From contig ML213523.1 of the NCBI GenBank assembly GCA_004369045.1, forward strand, positions 1 to 64,000: 64,000 bases of DNA. The letters are read 5' to 3'. Below are positions 22,795 to 35,013 of this stretch, one piece after another (position 1 is the stretch's first letter; each line of letters opens with the position of its first letter). Below the pieces are notes generated by a model, which was not told where the DNA came from, searched no databases, and saw only the letters and a program-made list of their open reading frames with translations. This DNA comes from Heliocybe sulcata. Lineage: Eukaryota > Basidiomycota > Agaricomycetes > Gloeophyllales > Gloeophyllaceae. A program made the position numbers and the translations under genes.

Positions 22795-23686
22795 CTCTGC
22801 CTACAGAATTCATGATCATATATCATAGAAGCGCCTTCATAATTGGTCCTATGACGGATGCGAGTGCTATTGAAGTACGAGGGATCTCGCGTTCAGCTTC
22901 GTTTTGGCAGAGATTGCAGAATGATGGGACGTAGCAAGGATTCCCGCTAGCTCACACAGTCACACCCGGACGGTCCCCGGAGACGACATAGCACCGTATG
23001 ACCGTGCGCTTGTTTTAACAGCGAGCGAGACTAGGGTGGTGGCGAGGTTTCGCCGATCATGACTCCGAGTTCAAGAGCGACACGTAAGAACTCTTGCCGC
23101 GTCAATCTCATCTCTTTGTACAAGATACGCCGAGGGTCTACATAGGATTGCAAGTCAGTTATACCTTCAACATCGAGAAATCATGTTTAGATGGTTCACC
23201 AGAGTAGGCGCTCCAATCCTCTCAGATATAGCCCATGATCAATGATTACGAGTCCGCAGCTGTTGATAAAGGTTCCACGTCGGCCATCGCCAGAGCAAAA
23301 GCGACTCTTGGTAGCACGTGCTAGCAGTTCAACCGGGCATGCCATCCATGGAGTTACTGCCGGTCGTCATTCGACTCTCTTATCGCGACGCCCGCGCGCC
23401 AGGGATTGCACATAGGCGCTAGGAGAGAGAAATGGAGGCAGCAGCGCCGACACCGTTGCCGGCAAAATCCGCGGTGGCTGAAGACGGCCTCAGGCTCACT
23501 CAGTCTCAAGGTGGGAAGCCACAGCCCGCGCCGTCTTCCTTCTCCCAACAGTATAGGAAGTGAAAGGGAGGCGGGAGGGAGCGCAACGTGTAACCGGCAG
23601 AAAGGCGAGAGTGCGCTGACCAGGCAGGGACAGAAAGCAACGCCACAGCAACTAGCACATTCGGCCGCTTCACCACCATCACTGTC
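22795..23686. other. Intergenic, no gene recognised
   Basis: Upstream side of the membrane protein and downstream flank of the pseudogene. A 106-codon plus-strand frame at 23406-23726 has no recognisable feature and overlaps the pseudogene end. Confidence 0.4.
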
Positions 23687-25035
23687 TCACAAGTCTCTAT
23701 TGCCAAACACCTTCCCATCCACATAGTTCACCATCTCGCGGACCCTCGCGCCCCTCGCCAAAAGCCACCCCCTTCCGCACGACCGTCCTATAATTCTCGC
23801 CCGGCGCGATCGTACGGCGCCCTCGTCTCCGCCCGCGCAGGCACAGGGATAGAACGGCCCACTATCGCCTCCATGCCCTGCCAAGCGAACGTCACCGCCT
23901 CCTTCGTCGAGCATGAAGATCCTTGCCTTGGGATATCGACTCTGGATGTAGGTGACGATGGCGCCACCGCACAGGAAGATCTCGGGGATGTCTTGACGCG
24001 GGGCGGACCGCTTGTAGTGGTCACAGATAGACTGGGCGGTGATGCGCGTGATGGTCGCCACGATAGGCCCTTCTTCTGCGCTTTTTCGATGAGCGCGGAC
24101 GCGAGGGTGTCGCGGAAGGTGGTCTTGGGCGGGTCCAGCGCAAAGTAGGGGTGACGGAGGAACGCGTCGACGAGCACCTGGTCGACCGTCCCTGCAGCGC
24201 CCATGAGACCGTCCTTGTCATATTAATCCATCTTGCCGTGGCTGAACGTTCGTCGATGAAAACGTTCCCCGGGCCCGTGTCGAAATCATAGCACCCGTCC
24301 ACCTCGGGCGGAACGAAGCACACGTCGATGTTCTGGCATGTGGGGTGGTGGAGAAGGAGCGCGGCGAAGAAGGCGATGAGGGGCGCCCGCGGCTTGATCG
24401 GACACGCGGAAGTCGGTGACGGTTCGTGCGGCTGTGAAGGTGCCTTCGGCGTAAGTCAGGGCGGAGCGGACTTGCGCACGGAGGTGAACCAGATGGGTTG
24501 GCCCTGCGCGAGCTTCAGGGTATAAACGAGAGGTGGGTGCGCAGTACGTACATGCGATCCGATAACAGCAATGGCCTTCAAACTGATGGCATTGTCTTTC
24601 GCGAAGTGGATGGCGGCTGCTGCAAAAGTCTCGCCAAGAATGACATTGATTTCGGACATTTCCTCGGGTGTAGTGCTGTTCTCCAGGATCAGTCTCATGA
24701 CGCGATTCTTGATAGTCTGATCAAGTGGGATCTCTCCGTACTTTGGGAGTGAATGTCAGTGGGCTTTTGAGGAGCAGGTGACTATCTCATCTTGAGGAGC
24801 TCGAAGTGCATCGGCGCATCCAGGTGCTCCTGGCGAAAGCGGCAGAGTGCACAGTCGATATCGCCCTGAGGCAGATCATGTTAGACTAGGGTTTATCTAA
24901 GATATTGTCAGGAAATCGTCCACCATTGAAGTGCCGCTGCACAGGCCATTAGGATGCTCATTCGGTAGATTCACCGTTAGCATAGGTCGCTACTCACGAA
25001 TTCATGCCGAGGACAGTGAGATCGAGTGGCGCCAT
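23687..25035 (-). pseudogene. Decayed anhydro-N-acetylmuramic acid kinase (AnmK-like)
   Basis: The order of conserved pieces is that of AnmK kinases of the ASKHA fold. The start LTVLGMNS followed by GTSM is the phosphate-1 loop, and then come [70 protein letters not shown] and [10 protein letters not shown], ending in [10 protein letters not shown]. The pieces fall in different frames. The donor of the intron after FELLK reads AT instead of GT. A frame change cuts the protein after [10 protein letters not shown]. Several linker segments present in intact relatives are missing. The locus is therefore a pseudogene with several breaks. Intact AnmK phosphorylates anhydro-MurNAc during peptidoglycan recycling; its role in fungi is not established. 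Homology is clear from the motifs; the ancestral function is inferred. Confidence 0.85.
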
Positions 25036-26427
25036 GTCGATAGTTTAGGGAGACGGCCTGAAAATGGGGTAAGGACTTGGAACGGGGTAGGAGTGGCCTC
25101 CTGGCCAGAAACCTTCTCGGCTCGGCACACTGGAAGTTGCCGATCCCAGCTTAGAACAGAGCTTTAGAGCACTGTTTACACCATGCCAGGAGATGGCCCA
25201 CAAACGCGCCAAGAATAGCCGGAAATACTCGAGCAGTGAGCCTAGCACTAATCTTGAACAAGACGTGATGCTCGCGTTGGAGACTATGGTCCTGACGCGG
25301 CCAGAGTCGAACGGTAATTCCGAGAACGCTAGCAGCAGAGGAAACACCATGAGACGTCGGGGAAGATATCAATCTTGTGGGCAATGTCTTGCAACTAGAA
25401 AGTCGCTTCATAGACAGGTCACGGAGCATCGTCGTGTTCTCGAAGCTTTCTAGCGGAGCCGCAGGACGCCATGCAGACCCTCGCAGACGTCTTGAATGAG
25501 ATTCAGAGATGTGAAATGTACTCAAAGAAGCCCATCGAGATGTACCTGTGTATAGGCTAATTGAAGCCTTCTCCGAGGTGAAGATGTGGCGTGGGAGTAA
25601 ACTGGACAGCAATCTATTCCGTGAAAGGCAGGCGTCGTGCTTTGCATGGATCGTCACTTTGTCGTCCGAACAACACCCTGCTGATCCTTGCTGTGCGCTG
25701 CTGTCGGGCCCCAGACGACATGGGATGTGTCCGGCAAGATGTTTGCGGTTGAATTCGAGTTGCTGAACGACGCTGGCGACGTGGTTCGAGCGCTGAGCGA
25801 CTTGGAGCTACAACGTTCGTCGACGAAAATCCCGAGCCGGTAGATCACGTCGTCGCATTCAACAGCCCAAAATGCCAGGGGAAAGGCCATTCCTGAAAGA
25901 GTTCTTGTTGCATGTGGCTACTGAACGGCCGGCGATCCTCTGCCGGAAGTCGGTTGCTCGAGAAGGCCGCGCCTCGCTTTATTAGGATTAAATGCGCTTT
26001 CCTCGTCACGATTGTTCGACTCTCTGTCTGCTCATCGTCGACATTTCTCTTCACAACCACGCCTATAAGTACAGAGCGCTCGCGTCCACCCCGCCTCTCT
26101 TCTTTCTCCCAACCACCGCAGCCCTCGGTCGGTCGTCGTCTTGCAAAAGGTACTCGGCTTCTCATATTTATCGACATCGCCAGTTCTATACCATCTCGGC
26201 TATAGCTACGTGGATCAAGACAGCACAACAACTTCAGCACCCCCACGCGCAACATATCGTTATTCGCCTGCCTCAGTCACTTGTTATTCGTATTCGCACG
26301 TCTAAAATCCAGCATTAGCTATCGGCTTCGTTTGTCTAGCTCAGCAGCTCTTTGATTAGCTTATTATTTGCATTCGTCAATCGCATTTTATCGGCAAGTT
26401 ATCGCACAGCAAGTATATATCTGCACC
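25036..26427. other. Intergenic with possible gene remnants on the plus strand
   Basis: Between the pseudogene and the RNA-binding gene. Plus-strand patches at 25190-25450, 25548-25690 and 25720-25890 read like protein (for instance KMFAVEFELLNDAG and then PEPVDHVVAFNSPK in another frame), but no start, splice series or domain ties them together. The right part, from about 26050, carries a TATAAG at 26063 and a pyrimidine-rich leader of the next gene. Confidence 0.35.
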
Positions 26428-29400
26428 ATGCACTCGTCCACTGGCTCCCCTTCGCCTACCTGCTCACATAACGACCGTGCCTCCATCTCCACTCCCCCTC
26501 CGTCCTCTTCGCCTGCTTTTGCCAATTCCTCTGTACCCAACAGTCCCGGCCCTACTACGAACAATGACCACCCTCAAGAATGGTTGGCGCCCTCCCGTGG
26601 TGGCAACATGGACGCTGACCTTGTGTCGATGTCTCTACGTCACGATCCTGCGCTCCTAGGTCTCGGTTTCAATGACGGTCAGTACCTTGCAGATCTCATA
26701 GCAACAACCGCTTATATTCCTCCGGTGATTGACAGGTTCCGCGCGCCCGTCTCCGCACACGTCTTTTGCCTCTTCGAGTGCTGGTTCTGACTCGGACTCC
26801 AATGCGATAGGAACTATCATCTCTCTTTACAGTTCCTCGCCGCCGTCTTCGTCCCCCGCGTTGACTGCGGTGGCGAGCCCTGCCATGTCCGCGTCCCCGA
26901 CGCCGACGGCGTATGCGTCAGCGATGCCTAGTCCTTCCATTGGTAGTGCTACTGCTGAGAGTGCTTCGCCTGCCTTGCTCGGTATGGCAGGGACCGTTGC
27001 AGCTGCTCTCGGCGGGGCCGAGTCTGGTATATCTGCGGAGAGTCCGGAGGTCCGGACGTCCTCGTCGTCCTTTGAATCCGGGACGCCTTCGCCATCCGAG
27101 TCGATGTCTACAGCGTCTTCGTTGAGCGCGAGTCCGACGTTTACTACTGTGGCCTCGGCTACCGTGTCGCCTGCTACCAAGTTTGTGTTATCGCCCGTTC
27201 TTTCCTCGGCCTCGCCCGCTACTAGTGCGGTGGCTGGCTCACCGTCTACCGCCAATATGCCGAGTCATACGACGGCAAACGCAGTTGCTTTGACGTCCCC
27301 GGCTTTCGGCTATCCTAGTTCTGTTAACTCTTCATCTGCTATCACTTGTTCTCCTGCGCTTTCGACCTCGCCTGCAATCAATACAGTATCTGCTACCAAC
27401 TCGTCTGCTGTCGCTACTACGCCTGACTCTGCTTCTCTCGGCACCGCAAGCCAGACCACGCCTTCGCAGCAGCATCTTGTACCCCCTGCATCTTCTACGC
27501 TGTCCACTGGTAATAACAGTGGAGCATTCGGCTTTGTGCCTCCTCAGCTCTTGTCGCCAGGCTCTCCTACACCGCACGCTACTGCTGTATCATCTCCGAA
27601 TCTTGACCCTCAGGATTCAACTCCGGATGCTGTCAAAGAGTCTAGCGGGCATGCGCTTCAGAGTCCGCTTGCATTGTTGAATTCAAAGGCCCCGTCTTTG
27701 AGGGAGTCGTTTGTTTTCAACGCGGTTCCTCGTGAAGATTCTCAGCTGTCCAATGCTGCATTTGATACATCGGCCGGGATGTCCGCCGCAGATGATACTT
27801 TGCCTGTCGTGTGCGGCACGCATGATACGTCGTCATCCGCTCCGTATGCTCCTTCGGTCGCTTCGTCTGCTGCTTCTGGCCAGTCTTTCCAGGACACTGA
27901 TGGATCAGAGCAGTCGTACAAGACGCCGAATGTGTACATTAACGGGCTGCCTCCGAATTTCCCAGAGGAGCAGTTGTTTAATATGACGAAGGAGTTTGGG
28001 CCGGTTGTTAGCGTGAGGACGTTTACGAGGCATGTTAGTGAGCGGCCTACGTGAGTGTTTTGGTTTGGTGATTGGTGGTTATGCTGATGGTTGTTGGTAG
28101 GGGGTATGGGTTTGTGCTGTAAGTGATTTGTGGGATTGGGAGAATAGACTGGTAATGTGGTTTTTGATAGATTTGAGACTTTGGAGGGTGCGGAAAAGTG
28201 CATTGGGGCGTTGAGAAAGTATAGGAATTTGCATCCGTCTTTTTCGAAGGTGTGTGCGGCGTTGCTTGGATATGGATAGTATTAGGTCTGACGCGAGCTT
28301 TGCTGTAAAGCAAATCCATAAGATTCCCGGGACGATGTATTCGAATGTTGATGTGGCTCAAGCGGCGGCGGGTTCTGGGGGCGGAGATGGGAGTGCGGTA
28401 GGGGGACAGGATGAGAATTCGTTCAAGATGAGGATGGAGAAGTTGAAGGATACGACGAGTAGTAATTTGTATATTGAAGGGTGGGTTTTGAAGGCTGCTG
28501 TTTGATGTGGGTGATTGCTGATGATTGTTTGTAGGTTGCCGTTGAGCATTGACGAGCCGGTATGTGATTATATATTCGTGGCAACTCGTTGTTTATGTTC
28601 TTTTTAGACGTTGACGGCGCTTGTGAGCCCGCATGCGATCAAGAGTAGTAGGTTCTTTCAGACGAAGTTGAGCCACCCGCCTAGGATTATTGCGTTTGTG
28701 AGGTATGTGATTTGTGTTGATTGGGGGTGGTCTCCTTTGCTTATGTTTCATTATATGCGCATATATGCACCTTGATCACGCCTGCATCCGATAGGCTGGA
28801 GACCCGAGCGGCCTGCGAAGAGATTATTGAGCGTCTTCATGGCCGGATGGTTCGTGGGTGGAACGATCCTGGATGCAGGATCTCTGTTAGGTTTGCGGAT
28901 AGTAATGAGCAGAGAGAGTTGAGGGTGGGTCTGGTTTGTCTGGTGAGAATGAGAGCAGGCTAACTGAAGGTCGCATAGAAGAGGGAGAGAGCCAAGAGGG
29001 AGGGGGGCGATGGATCTCCCAACCGGCTCACTATGGCTCAGGCTGCTCTGCTGAATCTGAGGGGCTCGGAGATGAAGAGCCGTGGTGCGGGATTAGGAAC
29101 GGACGTGTTGAGTCCGATGGCGGTGCAGACCCCGGTCAATGTAGGTTCTTCTGAGATGCCGTGCATTGTCCCTCGGCTGACCGGAAGGTTTTTAGCAGCT
29201 GATGGCTGCGCAGAATTTGTCGCAGCACCCGATGACGGCTCAGTATCAGCAGCAGAGGGATATGCAGCTCTTGTTGGACTCGTTGAAGAATGGCGGGATG
29301 GGGCTGGGGGGCGGGCTGGGTCATCGCGCTGGGAATTTGCTCCCTGGGTCGGTTGACGTCAATACGTTGCTGGCGGCTCAGGAGCTGAACAACTGGAATG

Positions 29401-30287
29401 GTCTTGGGAGCGCGCAAGCTGGTCCGGGTGGTTTTACAGCTGCTGAGCAGTTGCTTCTGCAGGCGCATGCACAGGCGAAGGCGAGGCTTGGAGCGTCTCC
29501 CACCTTGCCGCTGGCAGGGCTACCTCAGGCTGCGTTGAATCGGGGTCTCGGTCGAGGACATCTGGACTTTGCTGGAGGTGTTGCTTCTCCGAACTTGCGC
29601 AACTATGCGCAACTTGGCTCTCCTGTTCTCGATGTTCTGTCTGGTCTGCCCGAACAAGAGTTGCATGGTGTTCCTGCTGCGTTGTCTCAGCGCTTGCAGA
29701 GTCAAGGGCAGGGTCGGCTTCAGAACCATCGTGGCGCGGAGAGAGGGTACGGTGCGCTTCGGTCGAGTGTGGATCTGGATCTGGACAGTATTCGGTTTGG
29801 ACAGGTAGCTGGAGAACGTCGCGGGTCTACTACCAATGATCCGCTCGTCGCCCAACGGCAGGTGTCGCAGGGCCGTCCCCAGCCTTCTTCGCTGCATATG
29901 CGCGCCACTACTCTTCCGGCGTCGTACGTCGGTAATCATCGGAGTGGTGGGGCGCTGGATGCTGCTGGCAAGGCTAGTCTTAATTCTGGGCCTGGAACTC
30001 GTGGCAATAACTTGAAGATTGATCATGCGGCGTCGAATGCGAACAGCGGGGGTGACAAGGATCAGTCGCCGGCGGTGTCTCCGGCGTTGACGTATGCGTC
30101 GCGGACGCCCTCGTCGACCTCGTTTAGTCCGGCGACGCCGTACTTCAATGCTGGGTTTGAAGGGTACGAGAATGTGGGGGTGAGTGTTGGTGGGGGAGAT
30201 CAGTCGCCTGCTGGACTTGGGCTGAGTATGATGAATGCTGTTGCCGGGAACGTCGGTGGGAAGGGGAAGGGAAGGGCTGTCAACTAA
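26428..30287 (+). CDS. Two-RRM RNA-binding protein (RBMS/MSSP-like), large
   Basis: Ten exons: 26428-26677, 26736-28050, 28101-28118, 28171-28249, 28311-28480, 28535-28559, 28608-28702, 28795-28924, 28979-29140 and 29196-30287. All phases close, giving 1111 residues. The first 460 residues are Ser/Pro/Thr-rich and disordered. RRM1 begins at NVYINGLPPNF (RNP2) and has GYGFVLFE (RNP1), encoded over an 18 nt micro-exon. RRM2 begins at NLYIEGLPLSI, with IIAFVRLE as RNP1. After RRM2 comes a basic helix (RRERAKREGG), followed by a Gln/Leu/Gly-rich tail. Paired RRMs with this spacing resemble the RBMS/MSSP group, which binds RNA or single-stranded DNA and acts in mRNA stability or translation. Target and role here are unknown. 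The 5' leader is long and may contain an intron. Confidence 0.9.
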
Positions 30288-30864
30288 TGTTGAGTGCGGG
30301 CCTAGTTTCTGGACCTGCGGGAGGTGGGGTATCGTCAATCGTAAGTATAGAAAGTGGGTACGGACACGCTGAGGTCTCCGACGGACTCTATTCGTTCAAG
30401 CAAGAGCCTTTATAAAGATGTATAACAGCTATACGTAAGAGATTCTTCCTTCTCTCTTTTATGCGCAGCTTTCAAGTCGCTATCGTGTAGCCTGGCTGTT
30501 TGAGACAGTAGGCTATGTTCTATGTTATGTCGCTGTCTGTCGTTCTACCATTATGTGCATGTAACTATCGTACGCAATAACCCTTGTAACCAGTATTAGA
30601 GATACATACACGTCAACAACGTATTGTCCACATTTTGCGGAAGGCTAATGGACGGTCCTGGAATCGTCTAGGCCGTATGCAGTTCGCGCTCTTTCGGTAT
30701 AGTGTTAGTATATAACCATGGGACGCCGTCTAGTGGCAGATGTCAGTGTCCTGTGCGTTCAGGACCGCGGATGGTGTGCATCAGCGGGCAAGTGATGGTT
30801 CGTATATGCATAGGCCGCCCATCCCGCCTGCGCTGAGGTTCTAGTGTCCGTGTGACTTGACCAT
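30288..30864. other. Intergenic between convergent genes
   Basis: 3' flanks of the RNA-binding gene (+) and the first secreted paralogue (-). Nothing else seen. Confidence 0.5.
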
Positions 30865-31701
30865 TTACTTGGTAGTCTGCGGCGCGGAAGCCAGTACTTG
30901 AATGACTGCTAAAGAACATTACAAAACCAAGTCAGATTCGACCCAATCAGAAAGTCCATCATGATCGTACTCACAGGTATTGGTGCTGTCGTAGAAATCA
31001 CAGCTGCCCCCGTGGGCATTCTCTTCCGACTGGCAGTTCCAGGCCAGATAGTCGATCACACCGGCCCCTGCGCCGCGTTTAATGGCTGCCACAAACTACG
31101 TAGAATGACGACTAACTCACATGACTCGTTGCTGTAATCGTATGTGATATTCTGAGGGGGTTCCAGGAAGTTGCTTTGGACGACTTGGCAGCTTTGCCAC
31201 GTCCATACTAGCGAGGAGCGGGCGGGAAGGGTGAATGTGCCAGAGGGTGCGTTGGCGGTTGCTAGGTAGCTGCAGTCTGGCCGAGTTAATATGATGGTTA
31301 GCTTGGGAAAGGGTTTGTGGTACCGTTCGGGTCGGGGCCTCCTCCGCTGGAAGCGAGTGAGACAAGAAGCATACGAGAGACGGAGACACGTACGCTGGGG
31401 TATCGCAGTATGTCGTGCACGGCGCTTCGGTGAGGTTGAAGGGCGCCGATGAATTGGCGTCGAGCACGGAACTGACTATTTGGCCCAGGACTTTCCCCGC
31501 GTCGTGCAGCGTGGACTTGAGCGCGGAGACTGCTGGCGCGGGGCAGACCCAGATGCCGCCTGCCTGTGCGTATCCAGGGACGGAGAAGGTGTCGACGAGG
31601 GAGGCGGGAGAGCCGTCGGTGCAGGTGTAGGCGGCGGCGGGAGAGGTGGTCTGCGAGAGCGCAGCAACTAAAAGCAGGGACGTCGGGGAGCGGTAGTGCA
31701 T
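30865..31701 (-). CDS. Secreted Cys-containing protein, copy 1 of a tandem pair
   Basis: Five exons: 31701-31394, 31346-31324, 31276-31121, 31067-30975 and 30908-30865. They close in phase to 207 residues. Residues 1 to about 25 form a signal peptide (LLLVAALSQTTSPAAA). The mature protein keeps, in order, YTC, WVCP, PCTTYC, GGGPDPNDCSYL, SLVWTWQSCQV, AWNCQSEENAHGGSC and a short tail. Even cysteine number and spacing suggest disulphides. I do not recognise the family. The protein is a clear paralogue of the gene at 32349-33433: internal exons of 23, 156 and 93 nt recur there. It is probably an extracellular or wall-associated protein of unknown role. The last small exon rests on a good GTGAGT donor and on similarity of the end (VIQVLASAP) to the paralogue. 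Confidence 0.78.
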
Positions 31702-32348
31702 TTCGTCCGCTGGACGAGGTCGGAACCAAGTATGAACGACGGCGAGCACGGTTATATCTCGAGCTATGTTACGGTTGTGGGACCATGCATGCAACCATAT
31801 AGATCCATCGGGCCTTGTGGGATGAATTTGAAATACTTCACAGGGCTTGTGCTAGTGTGGCGCTGACCAGCATGCCCTCATACCCGAAGACTGCGAGATT
31901 AATTTCGCTATCTTGTACAGCCCTTGGTCGCGGATTCAGCATGGTGATGCGAGACCAGAAAATCGTGCACTCGGAGGCGACGGCCTCCAGCGAGCGTCTT
32001 TAGTAATAAATCGAACCGAGTGCTGTGTACTAGCTCATAATTACCACAGAGGAACTGCGCGCGATGGGACGTTCAAATGGCAGAGTTGGTTTTGATAGCA
32101 AACCAAGGAACATACGATGATCTTCACAGTAGGCAGTGCCGCAACTTCGAAGCAATCAGTAAGTTCAAACAATCAGCTCCATACGATCGGTCGACAATAA
32201 CGAAACCGCACTGGTCCATTAGAACAGGGTAAATGTGTCTGCAAGACAGGATAGAACTGCAGCGACAGCAGCGAGGAGTAAAGTAGTCCGTGATAAAGCG
32301 CAGTCCTAGGGTATCTCGAAAATCCCTCCATGTGACAAGATTGTCAAG
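31702..32348. other. Spacer between the secreted paralogues
   Basis: Promoter side of copy 1 and 3' flank of copy 2. No further gene recognised. Confidence 0.45.
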
Positions 32349-33433
32349 TTAAGACGGGGCCGTCTGTACTTGCAGAACCGCTTGACGAGACAAGTCAGAG
32401 TCTAGAGACGCATAAAGGAAATGCAGACTGACAGACATCCGTGTTGCCTAGGAATTGGCAACTGCCACCCATCGCATTCTCCGCCGCCTGACACTGGTAG
32501 GCGAGGGCATGTACGACGCCGGCCCCTGAATAGAAGTGAGTAAGTTGAAGGATGGATAGAACTTGTGTAGCATACAGTCGTTCGTGTCGTAACTGTAGGT
32601 GAGGTTGGTGGCAGGGCTCAATAAGTTTGTTTGGGTCACTTGGCAAGTGTCCAAGGTCCACACGAGATAGCTGCCAGACGGGATGAGGAAGTCTCCGTAC
32701 GTTTCGTCCGCGCTGATCATCTACGCTGAGTAGGATGCACATCAAAGATAGAATTAAGTGTCTCACGTAAGTAGTTGGTTGCAATCTGTCGCGGATGAAC
32801 ATCGTCACTTCAGCCTAATATCAGAGAGAGAGCGCGGATATTGCTTACCATTCGGGTCCGGCCCGCCCGTTCTGTACCAAGACAATTATCTATCCTCTCA
32901 AAGTTTTCGGCAGTGAGAGATAGACGCACCCACTGTTGCAATACACAGTACAAGGCTGCCCCACAAGAGAAATATCGCGCTTGCCGAGATGAGAACCTTG
33001 ACCGGGCCCCAGTGTACTGATGTTCTTGGCAGCTGGCGTCGCGGGTGTTTTACCCAGTTTGGATTCAGATACTAGGGAAGTGATATTCCCGTCCTTCACC
33101 TGCGTATGATTGAATGCCAAGCTAGCAAGCCCTGCCGGACTACCCGGACAAAACCAGCTGTACGCCGTCTTTTTGGAGCCGGGGATGCCAAAGGCTTTGG
33201 AAGGGTTGCCAAGGGCACCATTATCGCATGTGTACGTAGGCCACTCCCGAGGATCTACTGAATATTTAGGATTCAGCGCTGATTCCGGATAGCTCAGTGA
33301 GATTTAGAAACATACAGAGGGACAGCGGACTTGCGGAGCTGCGGGTGGACATCTTCTGAAGACGCGGATGACCACGTACGGATAGGAAAGAGAGCATTGC
33401 TATGCCTATAGCAAGGAGGTACCGAGCGAACAT
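32349..33433 (-). CDS. Secreted Cys-containing protein, copy 2 of a tandem pair
   Basis: Seven exons: 33433-33316, 33257-32930, 32871-32849, 32785-32767, 32712-32576, 32525-32433 and 32401-32349. They give 256 residues with closed phases. The N terminus is a signal peptide (LLAIGIAMLSFLSVRG). The order YTC, WFCP, PCTVYC, GGPDPNDCNQL, YLVWTLDTCQV, AYQCQAAENAMGGSC matches copy 1. Copy 2 has an extra linker of about 45 residues (Lys/Thr/Ser-rich, before KRDISL) between the second and third Cys groups. It also has one extra intron: its 19 and 137 nt exons together equal the 156 nt exon of copy 1. Function unknown, as for copy 1. Confidence 0.78.
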
Positions 33434-35013
33434 GGTAAAAGACTGACTGTTGTGCGTAATAAAAAGGAGAAATAGGTAAAGAGTGACCGAGAGCTGGCGC
33501 TGGTCAATGACACAGTCCCGAGGCTAGTTAAGGAGTATTGACGCTAGCAGTGTACGCTTTTCTATCGTCTTGAAGGACCGATGGGCCCTTGATGGATGCT
33601 GCATAAACGGGAGACCGCCGTCATAACATATGATGCCATCCATCTCTCCCAGGCTCATTGACAGATGGCCGTCGTCCATCGTCAATGCTTCACCTTACTA
33701 GAGTGAACATAGCTTTACGACAGCAATCATCGACCGAAGTCAGTCAGTCGTATGGAGGTTCGACATAGGATACGATTGAAAGATCAGGAATGCGCGCCAG
33801 GCGACGGTCGTGCCCGGCCCGGTATGGATTTGCCACAACTTTGCCACAAATTTTGCCACACGCGGCCGTACTTAGACTATCATCCCACAGTTGAACGTCG
33901 ATTCTCCTGCTGGAGAGGCAAAATTAACCCTCCCAATTTACCTGCATCCGGTAACCATAGGGTCAGAGCCGCCACCTTGACTCGATAAAGCAGCCAGTAT
34001 CATGATGGTGATTATCAAGCTGGTCAAAGTATGATCCACGGGAATAGAGGCTGACGCGGGGAAGCGAGTGTGAGTAACTGTTTTCTCGGACATGTGAGGT
34101 GATACGTGCCAAGGACGTAGAGAAGGCTTCCTTGCTGGAAGAGGTGGATATATCCCCGGGAGAAGCGTAAGCTTAGACGCAAAGTATTTACGAGCGCCTT
34201 TCGACGGTGATTCTAGCACAGTATGCCACACCTTGACGGCTATAAATTTCATTAGTGAGTCTGATTGCCCTGTCATCATCATCTTATTATGGCAATGCAG
34301 AACTGGTTGCAATGCTAGAGCCGGAATACTAGGACGAGCAAGTGCCCGCAAGGTCGAGGCACGCTTTTGGACTGTTTACGGTCGGTCCTCGTCATACTGT
34401 CCAATGGGTCTCGTCTTGGATTTTCCAGTTTCTTCCAACACCAGTTCCTAGGTGCAGAAAAATGGAGGAACATTATCGATATACCGACCGTCAGAATAGC
34501 CCAGGCACTGCCGAGAAGATCCCGTCTAAATTCGCCTACAGCATATCAGAAAATCAGAATACATGACACTGACAGGAACCAAACTTGAGCTTGAGCGTTT
34601 GGACAGCCCCATCACTAGCATGATGGGCTCTCATACCGCGGTTCTGAGTAGCCCGAGAGTTTGATGTGAGGTCCGAGAGCTCGGTACGGATTCATTTGGG
34701 CTTTCGGGTCGTTGAGAGGACTGTGCGCCTAGTGAACGAACGTGTACCGCATCGGGGAAAGGCGGAATCATAAGAAGACGAACTCTGAAGCATGACTGGG
34801 ATCTGGGCTTTGGATTCTGATGCCTATTTTGTGAGCTATCGAGCACTTGTCAGCTACAAAGTGAATCAGGCGCAAGCTCACACTTCAGAGGAACAGTGGC
34901 ACAGTTAGCTCTGCCGGCGTATCGCCAGAAAGCACGATCCACAGCTTATGACAGGTCTTGTCGCGCTTTATTGCACCTGTCGAAGATACGCACTACGCAG
35001 AGATCCAGAAGCA
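33434..35013. other. Intergenic, no gene recognised
   Basis: 1.6 kb of short frames without domains. At about 33829-33863 the 9-mer TTTGCCACA occurs three times at 12-13 bp spacing, possibly a small tandem repeat or a cluster of binding sites. Confidence 0.4.

Noticed and set aside
18987-26427. P450 with neighbouring genes as a secondary-metabolite cluster
   Set aside because: No terpene cyclase, PKS, NRPS or tailoring enzyme lies nearby. The neighbours are a membrane protein and a pseudogene.
26827-27255. 142-codon frame on the minus strand
   Set aside because: Antisense to the Ser/Pro-rich exon of the RNA-binding gene; low-complexity mirror, no gene.
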